The translations under genes and the position numbers were made by a program. A model generated the notes under the pieces. The model made no database searches and was not told the origin of the DNA. It was given only the letters and a program-made list of their open reading frames with translations. A stretch of 64,000 nt of DNA. It comes from Brachypodius melanocephalos (lineage: Eukaryota; Chordata; Aves; Passeriformes; Pycnonotidae). The stretch's first letter is position 1. Each line of letters starts with the position of its first letter. Shown piece by piece: positions 33,081 to 44,459 of the stretch. The DNA is taken from the NCBI GenBank assembly GCA_013398615.1, contig VZSR01000514.1, positions 1,359,790 through 1,423,789 of the forward strand. The letters are read 5' to 3'.

Positions 33081-35460
33081 TGCTTGTGGGTTCCTGCCAC
33101 CTTCACCCAAGCCACAACCCTGCTGTGATACCCCAAGACCCGTCACTATCACCACACCCACCACCACAGCTCCGCATGGGAAGGCCGCGGAGACAGCAGG
33201 CGGCAACAACAGCCCAGAGCCGCCCCTCGGCCCCATGCCCGGCCGATGCCCAGCCAGCCTGCCCCCACCACCACCCAGCCCTGCCTGCCCGCTGGGGTCG
33301 GGTTTCTCCCCCTCCCGGTACCTGCCTCAGTTCTTGACTTCTGAACTCTTCAGGGAACTCGCTGGCGCCAGCTCCATCAACCAAAGTCCTTGTGGTTAGG
33401 AGGAGCTGGGAGAGGAGGGAGGGAGTGAGGGCTGGGGCCAGCCGGGGCCGAGAGGCTGCCTTCGGGCAGGGGGTCTTCTTGTCCCATAGGACTGCAGCTG
33501 CCTTTCCCCTCCTTCAGGATACACCTGGGCTTCTTCTTCTGCCCGTTGTCACACAGGAGATGTGGGGCAGAGCCTGCTCACCTGCCCTGAGCATGTCAGG
33601 TTGTCTCCACAGGGAAGCAATAAAACATGCCATGCCAGTCGTGCACAGTGCCAGAGTCCCCTGCCAGTGAGCTCTGACATCCAGAGAGACCCAGATCTGC
33701 TGCCAAGTCCTGAGACCCAGGAGATGCCCCCCCCTCCAGTAAATAACACAGCTGCCTGATGCCACTTGCACATCCAAAAGGCCCCAGTTAATGCCAAGAA
33801 AAGCTTTGGCCTCCCCTGTGCCAGGGATCCCCCCAGGCTGAGCAGATGCTGAAGGCCCCAGAGGGACTCACCTCAAGAAATCACAAGGATTTCCAGTCTG
33901 GTTGGTGAGGGTCTCAGCCTCCAGCTGCTGAGCCCAAGGTAGAGGCTTTGGAACAATATACCTTGCCAGGAGACAGATTACAGGTAAGTCAGAATTCCTT
34001 CTGTCCTGCACTCAGTGAGGACAAAGGAGAAGAGCAGGCAGGGCTAGGTCCTGACAGGGATTCAAAATTTCTGGAAATCAATGGGAATTATTGATGAGTT
34101 TGGGGAGGATGCATAGCCCCAGGTTTTATTCTCTGCACAAGCCAGACTTCACTTGCATCCTTGAGAAAGCCACAGCTCCTGGTATTGGAAGTTTGCACAT
34201 CTAAGCTCCAGGACAACACCCAGTTCAGATGTTCCAGTTCAAATTTCTCCCAGCCTCAGTTTCCCCTTAGATTGTCCAAGCCTGTGGCTTGAGCAGTACT
34301 GTAGAGCACAAGGCTCTGGAAATGTCCTCTCAATTAATGTGTTTTCCCTCCCTAATTCTGAGGCTAGAGTGGCAGTGCTGCAAACTCACACACTATGACA
34401 TGTCAAGGTCAGTGTTGGTGCTTTTAGGTTCACATCCCAACAGGAGAGTCTACAAAGACCAGCACCCACTTTGAGATGCACCCAATGATCCTACGAATGG
34501 ATCCCTGAAGTGGGGGCCAGAGGCACCCCAGCCCAGCTGTCTCTGTCTGGATCTGCATTTGCTGAGGGCTGGATTTGTCACTCTTTGCTAGGACTCTAAA
34601 TGCCAGACCCTGCAAAAAATAATTCAGATATCACACTCTGGGCAGAGCCTAGGGAGGCAGACATTCCCAGATGTTTGCCCAAACTGCTGCTTTATTTCTT
34701 AGTTCTTCTGTACAGAGAAATCCTGTTTTGTGGGGAGCACCAATAAGGTGGGTCAGACCTCCTTGGGGGTAGATGAAAGCCTCCAGTGCAGGAGCTGACA
34801 CATGCACTAAGTTGCTGCAAAATTCATCCATTAAGGAAGCCCAGTGTCCTTGGTCTCCACTTCTCCAGAGAATCTCACCTCCTTCAAGTATCCACAGCCA
34901 CTATATATATTCCTGCAAGCCTTGAAACTTTTATCCCCCTTCACCTACCACAAACACCTGCTGGGACAAGTTCATTTCCAAAATGATGTTTTAATCCTCT
35001 CCCGGATGAGGGCCCAGCGTATCCATGCAAGGAAATGACAACTGAGATGAGGGCTCTTCCTGATGCATAAGGCTCTCCCTCCCCACGAAGTGCCCAGGGA
35101 TCCTTTCTCAGGTTCTCTCATTGATCGTGTGCATCTGCCTCCTGCTAGCAGAGAGGAGCAGCCCAGCCAGGGTCTGACCTCCACCCTCCACTCCCCTTTT
35201 CCTCTGCCTTGCTGGCTTGCCGGGGCTCCTCTCGGCCCCTGAGCTCCTTTGCAGCTCGGGGCTCCCAGGAGTTTGGCATCGCAAGCTGCCTCTCTGCCTC
35301 GCAGCTGCTGGCTAGGGCACCGCTGCGAAATACAAGCCCTCCTGAGGGGACCGTGGACAGAAGTGGTGTGTCTGGGACCTTGGCAAGATCCCAGCAAAGC
35401 CCATCGGGCTCGGTCCCAAAACTGCACTTCCAGCAGTGCTTTCTGGGACCCATAAAATCC
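33081..35460. other. Intergenic sequence upstream of TLX1, nothing recognised
   Basis: Unique mid-GC DNA without motif clusters or protein-like frames. Confidence 0.45.
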
Positions 35461-35770
35461 TCTATATTGCTGAAAGGAGAGTGAGCGACTCTGCCGCGGG
35501 CAGGTGCGCGGCGACAAACACCCCTCAGCAGAAGGGCGCGCCCCGACTCCTTCCCTCCCTCGCTTCGTTGCGCCCAGCTCGGNNNNNNNNNNNNNNNNNN
35601 NNNNNNNNNNNNNNNNNNNNNNNNNNNNNNNNNNNNNNNNNNNNNNNNNNNNNNNNNNNNNNNNNNNNNNNNNNNNNNNNNNCGAGCCCGAGCCCGAGTC
35701 CGCACGGGCGGTGGCGGCTTTTCCCCGGCCCAGCGTCCGCGGGAAGGGCGTCCTGCGCTTCCTGAACGTT
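35461..35770. other. CpG island interrupted by the assembly gap
   Basis: Very GC-rich on both sides of the N-run (gcgcggcgacaaac on the left, ggcggtggcggc on the right). It may be a secondary TLX1-associated promoter or island. Confidence 0.45.
35583..35682. other. Assembly gap (100 N)
   Basis: Exactly 100 N, the conventional size for a gap of unknown length. The right flank begins with tandem CGAGCC hexamers (35683-35698) and both flanks are very GC-rich, so the gap probably hides a GC-rich repeat inside a CpG island about 4.6 kb upstream of the TLX1 start codon. Confidence 0.99.
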
Positions 35771-36130
35771 AAAAGCAATTAACACCATTTGGGGAATTTT
35801 TAATTGCTCTATAAAGCACGCTGTAAATAATTACTCCCAGCTCTGTTGATCCCTCGAATACGCACTGACAGTTGTAATTTATGGCTTTGGAAACGTGGTC
35901 CCGTGCATTCAGCATAACTCCTTATTACAGTAATGACTTAGCGCCGCCGCACTTAATGAGTATAAAGTGCCCGGCGCAGCGGGAGCCGCAGCATCGCACG
36001 AACTTCGCCCGCAACAATATTTCTCCCCTTTATGGTTACAAACGACCGAGGGGCTACGAGTTAATACGGCGGAAGGAAGCTCTGTCAACGACATCTCCCG
36101 GGGCAGTAGTTATCTACCAAAAATAAGTAT
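35771..36130. promoter_or_regulatory. Candidate enhancer block H (upstream of TLX1)
   Basis: Motif-dense and non-repetitive: AAGCAATTAACACC, TTTTTAATTGC, AAATAATTACTCC, TGACAG (a PREP/MEIS core) followed by GTAATTTATGG, and ACTTAATGAG. CpGs persist inside AT-rich words. A good conserved-element candidate about 5 kb upstream of the start codon. Confidence 0.5.
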
Positions 36131-36414
36131 TTAGAGCAGTCTGCAAACTGCCCCCTCACTCTTCTGTAGCCCCTGGCTTCTTGAAGAAAACGGGTTCAGC
36201 AGAGGGGAGTGCAGGGTCACGACTCATCGCACCTGTGGGCGCAAGCGGTGCGGGTGCTGTGGAGTCCCGAAGTGGTCTGCACCTTCTCTCTGCCTCCACC
36301 TCTCGTTGTCCTGGGACTGACCAGTTCCACGCAACAGGCCGGGGGTCTCTCGTCCTTACGGACCCGCCCCAGACCGGGCTACCCGCGGGAGGAGAGGAAA
36401 TGGGGTGGTGCCGA

Positions 36415-36760
36415 TGGGGCCCGCCGTGCCCGGCGGCACCCCATGAATATTCAATGTCGCAGGTTGCCGGAGGAGCATCTGCCAATAAATTATTGGTCCT
36501 GCGGCACCAGCCCCTCTCTTCACCGTGCAGAAATGCGTGTAATCCCATTAGCCCCGTCCCCTTGGCCACCCGCCCCGCACCAGCCCCTCTGTAATGAACG
36601 GCGTCTGGCCGCCACCCCCGAGGGCATCGACGGCAGTGGGGGACACCGGGGGCTCTGCCCCGTTATTAACTCACAGCTTAATTACACTCTCCGTGACAGC
36701 AAAGGAGCAAACGTGGGCTGGTCACCCACGTCCCTCCGCCGCATCCCCCTGGGTCTCCCC
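36415..36760. promoter_or_regulatory. Candidate enhancer block I with paired CCAAT boxes
   Basis: Contains CCAATAAATTATTGG (36482-36496), a perfect 7-1-7 inverted repeat placing CCAAT boxes on both strands around ATAAATTAT. Also CATGAATATTCAATG and TTATTAACTCACAGCTTAATTAC. CpG-rich flanks. Confidence 0.45.
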
Positions 36761-36769
36761 GGCTCCGAG

Positions 36770-37110
36770 AAACCCTGACCCTTGTGACAGCCAGGCCTTT
36801 GGCGACATAGAGGATGGCAATCGTGATACGGCCCGATCCCGCGGTCGCCCCTCACCCACGGGGGCTGCTCAGCGCCGCCGGCCCCGGCTGCCGGCAGCTG
36901 CCCTGTTTGCTCCCTCGCAGGGGAAGCGGCGGCGCCTTTGTCTCCCACCCGCCCCGAGCCTTAGGCCTTTTCCCCATCAGACAAAGTCCTGTTTTGCCAA
37001 CAGATTTGTGTCTCTCCCTTCCCCGGCCCCCCCATCTTAAAAGCCGCCCTCGAGGGCAGGGGCGCAGGCAGCTCCCAACGCCGGGCAGGCGGGAAGCGGC
37101 CCGCCCTGCC
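36770..37110. other. CpG-rich island between enhancer-like blocks
   Basis: CpG- and GC-rich; overlapping ORFs are compositional. Confidence 0.4.
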
Positions 37111-37119
37111 GGCTCCGCT

Positions 37120-37350
37120 AACAGAGTAGCTTTCACTAATGAATGAGAAGATCCGATAATAATGGTCTTAATTATTGCAAACATTGTTACGGGCTTAGCT
37201 CTAAAAACCTCAAAACCCTCCTCGGTAAATCCTCGCGTTTGTTTGTTTGTTTCCTCCCTCTTTTCTCCGAGATCAATTAGTACGCAAAAAGCAAATAGAA
37301 ATTATGGCAGAACCAATCGGTAAACTTAAATCTAATTTGCTGCTGTTTGC
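37120..37350. promoter_or_regulatory. Candidate enhancer block J
   Basis: Dense homeodomain cores: CACTAATGAATGAG, GATAATAATGG, CTTAATTATTGC, GATCAATTAGTACG, TCTAATTTGC and GCATTAGCC. A TTTG run (37240-37251) is the only simple repeat. One of the most enhancer-like stretches in the window. Confidence 0.5.
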
Positions 37351-37499
37351 ATTAGCCTTTGGAGAGGAGGGCCGGGCAAGGGAGCTGCCCCGTTCCCCCC
37401 AGGCAGCTGTCGAACGGGTGGGTGGCTGCGGGGATGAGTCCTTGCTCTGCCCGTGAGTCCCTTCTGTCCCCGAAGTCAAGAGACTCCGATGGGTTCAGG

Positions 37500-37860
37500 C
37501 GCTTTTCCTTATTTACACTAGTCTTTTTACGAGTGATTCGTATATAGGCTGAAATATCTGATCTGTAAATAAACAGAAATTATTTTTGTACCTGAGAAAA
37601 TTACCGAGAAACTCCAGCACCACGGATTATGACTTAGAGTAATTTTTGACCTAAGGATTTTTTCTTGACATCCATATACTGTGTGTAATCGAAGTTAACA
37701 TTTGTGAAGTTTTCATACCATTTATTTTATGCCGTTTCGAAACGTGATTTTTGGAATTAACAGTTGGCAGGGGAAAGTTTCCTAGCAAAGGACTACCCTG
37801 CTCATCATTTAACTAATTTTTGCACCTAAACTCATTTAAGAATACATACAGATTCTGTCA
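37500..37860. promoter_or_regulatory. Candidate enhancer block K
   Basis: AT-rich and non-repetitive with preserved CpGs (tttttacgagtgattcg, gccgtttcgaaacgtg), GTAAATAAAC (forkhead-like) and GGAATTAACAG. The word CGTTTCGAAACG-like palindrome around 37733-37744 is notable. Confidence 0.45.
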
Positions 37861-38069
37861 GGGCACTTAAATCTTGCCGCAACACTTGTCGTTTGCAGCA
37901 CAGGTATTAGCCATGGCATAAAATCGTGGAAGTGATCTAGAAATAGGAAATCATGGAGGTCTCCAAACACTAAGTCTCCCTTCGTGGCACCGCCTGCTCC
38001 CCACGGGTAAAACGCCCAGCGGGTTCCACCCGGGCACCGATGCCCGGGGACGGGGAGCACAAGGGATTA

Positions 38070-38220
38070 TCTGTATTTAAACACGACTGGCCATTGACGC
38101 AAAGAGTAATCTCCACACTTGCAAATTTAATCTATTCTTTCCGGTTTTCATTTTCATATTAAGTGTATTTTTAATTTTAATTAAGTGTATCCACCTGTAA
38201 TTCGTTGTAATAGCCAGTGC
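38070..38220. promoter_or_regulatory. Candidate enhancer block L with duplicated TTAAGTGTAT
   Basis: The 10-mer TTAAGTGTAT occurs at 38159-38168 and 38181-38190 in direct orientation, 22 bp apart (about two helical turns). The TAAGTG core is the NKX2-type site. CACCTG and GTAATTCG follow. Confidence 0.45.
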
Positions 38221-39320
38221 TACAGCCTCTCGATTCGCCAAGTGACCACGGGGAGAAGTCAGAGCCGGCTCCACCCCAAAGGTTTTGTGGATGTTTCGAA
38301 CTGCTCTTGTGGAATGCCGAAAATCAGCTTAGACACCACGACAAAAAACAAACATTAAACACGGTGTGTAAACATAAATCGGGCAGGAGAGTTGGTGACA
38401 CCAGTTTCCCTGTTCCGCACATCACCAATGGCTTTCAATTGCCAGTGCCGACAGGATCGGGGCTTGGGAAAACTCGCTGTTTTGTGTTATTGTTCTCTCC
38501 AAGACTTTCCGGAGCGGGAGCTTCCGGGAGCCCAAAAGAGCCCACAGTGCCCCGCTGGGCGGTCAAGGTCACCCACGGACACCGGAGGTGGGAAGGGACG
38601 AGGATTTTTGTAGGTGGGGAAACGGGCTGTGATTTCTGGGGACTAAAACTACAGCGCTCCGATGGAATGGAGATATCCGAGGCATTATATAATCTTCCAA
38701 GACAGCCTTCTCCTTTCCTCAAAGCATGCCCTACGAAACAGGGACTCACCCTGTGCTGCAAATTTTCCTCAAATCTGCAAGTGGCAGGAGCTGAGGCTTC
38801 AGAGACGGAGGAAAAGATGCCCACACAGATCTGAGCTCCCGGGGTCGAGATGCTGTACCCCGGGAAAACTCCTCTCCTCAGCTCCTGCTCTCGGACTGTG
38901 AGGTCCGACACAGAAAGGCAGGGCTGGTTGTGGGGATTTCAGTCCTAGGAGAAATCCTGATCCACCTTCCCGCTGAGAGGGGAGCATCCTCGGAGCCAAG
39001 CCCCGAGTGCAGTCTCACCGAGGAGCATCGCAGGTCCGACCAGAAATAAGAACTGACGCAAGGCAGAGAGTGAGCTCACAGCAGGATTTGCAGAGAGATG
39101 CTGGGAGAGCTCTGGGGTCCGACAGAGCCTACTGCAAAACCCGGATCCATTCCCCAGCCTCGCTCAGTTCCAGGAGCAGCTCAGCGGCAAAGCTGAAATT
39201 TTGACAGGGCACTGAACCTGCTCCAAAGGAAATGGCAGTTTTGGCATCCCTTTCATCCTCCCAGCGTATTTTTCCATTTTTTCCCAGGACTTTTACTGCT
39301 CATAGGAGATGAGTCAAGAC
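38221..39320. other. Intergenic sequence, nothing recognised
   Basis: Includes a 205-codon open frame (38217-38834) with no domain or family resemblance and normal third-position composition; I treat it as random. Confidence 0.45.
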
Positions 39321-39324
39321 ATTT

Positions 39325-39490
39325 CCTTCTCCCCTTTCATAAATATTGCATCTCCCAAATGCAATTACCAAGGGCGAAGCAACACAAGTGTTTGCTAAAT
39401 AAGATTATGTGATAATGTATTTTATGCCTGTGCTGTGACACCAGACAATCCCCCTATTAATAACAGCTCAATGAGATGTGGAAGTTCTTA
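39325..39490. promoter_or_regulatory. Candidate enhancer block M
   Basis: CATAAATATTGC, ATGCAATTACC, TTATGTGATAATG, TATTTTATG and CCTATTAATAAC in 150 bp, all non-repetitive. A T-run follows at 39527-39542. Confidence 0.4.
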
Positions 39491-39544
39491 ACAGGGTGCT
39501 TTGGGGGATTGGGGATTTTTTTAAAATTTTTTTTTTTTTTTTCA

Positions 39545-42500
39545 CCAAGGGAAAGACAAGCACAGTACCATGGCATCAGTTGTAAGGGAGTTAGAGCAAT
39601 TCTGGGCACAAATTAAAATAGCAAGTGGAGGTGAAAGCAGCCTGGAAGGTCTGGTGGTTCTGTAGATAACACACAGACTGTTTAGGGGTCCTGCTAAACA
39701 CTGTGTAAATCTCTCACAGACTTTCATAATGCAACAGGCCTAGAGAGTTTTGTGCACATTGCCGTGATCCTGTGAATGAATTAGTGCCTGACCAGGAGGG
39801 TTTGGGGATCCTGTAGGTTTATCAGAAATGCTCTGTGCCAGTCAACACATCTCAAACTGTCAGTAACATGCAGAGCCTCACCTCTCCCTGAGACAAGAGC
39901 AAGAAAAGCAATAACAAAAACCATCCCTTGGTTCAACATACCTCAGCTGAAATAACTCAGTCAAAAGATCCCAATCAAAGCTCTCCTCTGGTGATCTCCA
40001 GCTCTCACCTCTGTCTGCTTGTTTTTCCTTTTCTCCAGTGGCCATGTCCATCTGCCAGCTCCTATTGACCCGTCCATCCCTTGTAGTCTTCTGCCTCTCT
40101 CATATGACTCTCCGTGTGTCCCTTTGCATATGGCCAAAAGTAGCTAGGGATGCTGTCTGCCCAGCCTGAGACATTGAGATGTGACCCCTATTTAGGAAGT
40201 CCTTTGAAAACCCTGTACTGCAAAACCTGAACTTTCTCAGTGGTCCCCAGTCCCAGCACCGACAGGTTAACCTAAAACCAGCAGCTCCCAGGTCCTTCCA
40301 GCTGCACAGCACCCAGCAGCCCCACGGTGCCTCTGCAGGACCCTGGGGAGTACACAGCAAATTGCTTGTGCTGAGCTGCCCACGGGGCATCATGCTGGAA
40401 GTGTGAGCAGCCCCAGGCATCCAAGCCAGAGATTTCCATGTAGACATTTTCTGCTTCAGCCCTTGAACTGACACAGAGTCCCTTTCAGAGTCTCTGGCCA
40501 GAGCTTGGTCCTCTGGGTGGCAGGGCCATCATCCCCATGTTGATGCAGACAGGGTGACACATGAGTCCTCTGCCTTCTTTGATGCTTCCAGGGTAAATTC
40601 CTCCAGAGTCTGCAAAGTTTGGCTCTCTATTTCACATTAGCACTAGTTTGTAGCTGCCCTTTGGCCCCTGGGGTGGAAGGTCAATCCTTTATTTACTTAG
40701 TCCCTCACTTAGTTCATCTGCAGCCCTTTCTGTGCTTTGGATAATAGGCACAAAATGGGCTGCTAAGCTGCTCTCTGGCCATGAGCCTGCACTCAGCTCC
40801 TGTGCCCTGGAGAAGTGTGTTGCCTTCTCTGGGTGATTTCAGTGCCACACAGCAAAGCAGGCTGGGCAGGCAGCAGCTCTTCCCTACACAGGGGCAAGAT
40901 CTGATTCAGCATGGGATGAAATGAAGGGCACACGGGCTTCCAGGCACTGACATGGCTGAAGATCATGAATGGCACAGGAAAATGACATTCCTGACATCAC
41001 ACCTGTCCTGGCAGTCCCTGCATGGTGGTGTCTCTAGAGCTGGTTTCTGCTGCCCTGTAGAACAGCATTGTCCCTGGACACTGCAGTATCCTGGTGCCAT
41101 TGCCCTCTTGGAATGACCCAGGTCCTGTCCTGAGCCCATCAAATGCTGCTGCACCTGCAAGAGCCTCATCAGGCAAAGCCAGAGCCCAGTGCAGAGCTGG
41201 GGAATGTGCCAGCTCCAGGCTCCATGCCCAGCACAAACAGCCAGCTCCCTGCTGCCAGTGCCCTCTCTGCTGTTACAGCACGCCCAGGACAAGAGAGCCT
41301 GATGGATCCAGCTGTGTCTTGGACCGCCCCCCTGCTAGGATGGCTAATGGGTGGACTCAGAGACAGAAAACTCCCCAGAAGCAGAGAGGTACAGATCACT
41401 AGGCCAGCTACAGCTCCCCAACTGCAGCTGGCCACAAACCCAGTGGCTTTCAAACCTTGTCTGCCTGCATGAGCCCAGAGAGTGGTGTTTTCCTAGTCCT
41501 GTCCCACCTTGGGACAGCCACTACTGAGCATCTTTCCCTTTTTTGGGATGCTGCAGCTCACTGTGGTGCAGCTAAGCCTGACCTCAGCTCCCTGTTCTGT
41601 GGAAGTAACATCAAACCAAAGTAATCAGTAGCAGCAAACAAGCTGTATGAATAACTAAAATGGTTATCAAATCATTACTATTGAATATTAGTCATATTAA
41701 AAGGATAAAATAAAGTACTTCTCAAGCACACCTGCATGTGTGCTGGGTTTAGGCTCTGAGGAAGCAGATGAGAGATCTTGACTCTCTCAGAGATCATGTA
41801 CCAGATGTCTGCACAGGAGCTGGAATACAGTCTTAGGTCCCACTGTTTCCAGCAGCAAGAGCCCCGTGGTGCTGGTGCAGACACTGCTGACTGCAAGGAG
41901 TGAAGTGTTTTGCAAGGGTCAGCCAAAAGCAGAGACAAAGGGGGTTTCCTTGAGGACTCCAGGACTGGGAGGGAAGTGTGCCCTGTGCCTGGGTGCGCCA
42001 GGCTGGGTGTTTATTCAGGTCCTGCAGAACAATGCTGCAGCCAGAAAAACAACCTCCCCCCTGCCCTAGGCCCAGCTGGAGGGGCTGTGTGTGTCCCCCA
42101 GCTTGTCCCCTGGGTGGGTGAGCAGTGCCTTGGCTCACAGCCATGTTGATCATGTTTGTCACCACAGGGGCCTTTTTCTTTTTTAAAATCTTTTGGTTTC
42201 CGTGCTCTCCCAGTGCTTTGGGTGACAGGAAGTAGAGCTTCTTGGAGAGAAGGTTGGGGATTTGGGGAGTTTCAGGCTGGGAGGGAGGACAAGCTCATCT
42301 GTCCTGACCTCCCACTGCAGCCCTGTCCCACAGCATCCTTTGGCTGCAGGAATGCTGGCTATAACCTGTCACACTCTCCCGTGAGCCTGGCTGTACCAGA
42401 GTACCTCTGGAGCAGGGAAAATGCCCCCGTCCAATAATTGAGACCCTGCTCCTGGGATCCCAGCAAGCCCCAAAGCTGGATGTGGTGAAAAGAGGAGAAG

Positions 42501-44205
42501 GAAGAATGACTGCAGCCAGTGCTGTGGTTCAGCCCATGCAGACTTCCAGAGGGCAGAGGCTTCCAAGGACACCTGCAGCCCAGGGATGGTCAGGAAGGTT
42601 TCAAGGCAGCACCAGGCTAAGCTCTAACAACCCCTGCTCAGCCACCTTTGCTGGGCAGCAAGGAGAAATCAGCTAAATGGGAGCAGAACCCCTGCTGAGG
42701 GTTATAGAGCCAGGCTGAGCCATGCCCGGCATTTAGCAGGGCCAAACTCTCACAGCAGTTGTGTTTTTTGTCAGCTGGAGGGTGCTGCAAGGCAGTGAGC
42801 TGCCTCTGGACTGAGTGCTCCTGGTGCTCCCTGAGTGAGATGTGTCCCCACTTTGATTGCATTACAGGATATGACAAGCTGGTCCCTGCCAGGAAATTAA
42901 TGAGCCCCAAACACCTTGCTCATCCATCACCACCCCAATCAGCTGCTTAACACACTACCCACCCTGGCCACACACTGAGCACTGCTGGTCACCGAGATCC
43001 TGGAAGCTTCACCTTCCAAGGACCTAATGTTGCTTCCAGGCTGCTAAAAGGGCACCATTAGGCCAGCACATCCCAGCTCTCCTCACACCCCAGAATAGCT
43101 GCTGACACCTCCCTCCAGGCTGTCCTGTCTGACCAATGCCTGTTTTCCCTGCCCATTGGCCATAGGAACCCCTGAGGCCATCGTGGTCCTCAGTACCAAG
43201 GCCATGGGGAAATGCCCTGGCAAACAAAAACCTCTTATTTAGCAATGATTGAGGCAGGTTAACACAGCTGAAAATAAGAACAGAAAACTTGGTGGGCTGG
43301 AGAAATGTCTCTTCACTGAATCAGATCAGCAAATTGGTGAAAAATTCAAAGGAAAATGAATTAAAGTGGTTTATCACATAACAGTGGGGAGAGCACTGTG
43401 CCAGAGCATCATTTCGCAGGGCAAAGGCACAAAAGGGCACTTGTAAAACACTAGTAAGTGGCATGTTTTCAAAATCCATGATAAAAGGAGCTGGGAAGTC
43501 AAATGGATGAAGGCACTTCCAGCTCCTGAAGGCTGTGTTCCCCAGGGTCTGCTCCCCTCACTATGCTGTACCAAAACTGGTGTTTAATGTGCCCACAGCC
43601 TTGCAGAAGCTCTTATGAGACACTGCTGCACCATGATGCATTTGCTCACACTTGCAGCTTGCCAGGTGGATCCTCTGAAGCTGCTGCTGGGTTTTGGGGC
43701 AGGGATGCTGGATGTCTGATGCTTAGCAGCATGGCTGTGGCGAGACGACAGCTCCCTGGGCTTGTGCCAGGTGAGCAGAAACCCTGCCTGGCACCGCAGC
43801 ATCCTGCTCATCCTGTGCACCACTGCCTGCACAGCTGGTGCTGGAAGGTGGGGGAGATGAGGTTGTGGAGGGCCCCAGAGAAGATGGCCTGAAGGAGAGG
43901 TCCCTGGTGAGAAGCCCCAGTGCCTGGATATAACCCGGGGGAAGAGGATCAAGCTGGTAGCCACTCCTCTCCTGCAGACTGGGGGTGCAGGGCAGCTCTG
44001 AGAGCCCAAACCCTGCCCAGCAAGGGCTGATGACAACAGATGCAAGGGGTGAAGCCGTTTGCACAGCAGGCGAGGCCAAGCAAAGCCCCTATGGGTCTTC
44101 ATAGGATGAGGGCATCCAAAATGTCCTTTTGTACCACCCCAGCATGTGCAGAGTCACAGCAGGAGGCAGAAGATGGTGTCCTGGGGATGAGAGTGTCTGC
44201 AAATG
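39545..44205. other. Intergenic sequence, nothing recognised
   Basis: About 4.7 kb of unique mid-GC DNA rich in CAG/CTG words. No transposon, RNA gene or protein-like frame seen. Confidence 0.5.
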
Positions 44206-44400
44206 CTTTCTGACGAGCTGCTTCTGTCCCTGAAAAATGAAATTTCATTAAATAAGCTTTGAAGTAGCACGTGAAATTCCCACGCTGTGTTTGTGCTTCA
44301 CTTTGTCTCTATTGGATAATTATGAAAAATACAGCTTTCCAAATGTGTCACTTGCTCTTCTTCAGTTTAAAAATTTCTTTTCCACCTCGTTCTCCAGGCA
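44206..44400. promoter_or_regulatory. Candidate enhancer block N
   Basis: GAAATTTCATTAAATAAGC, TTGGATAATTATG and CACTTGC words in non-repetitive sequence. Followed by A-rich runs (44431-44456). Confidence 0.3.
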
Positions 44401-44459
44401 GTATTTTTTTACTTCATCTTAATTGTGGGGAGAAAAAAAAACAAAAAAAAAAAAACCAC

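Noticed and set aside
38217..38834. 205-codon plus-strand open frame
   Set aside because: No recognisable protein features; part lies in an AT-rich regulatory-looking stretch.
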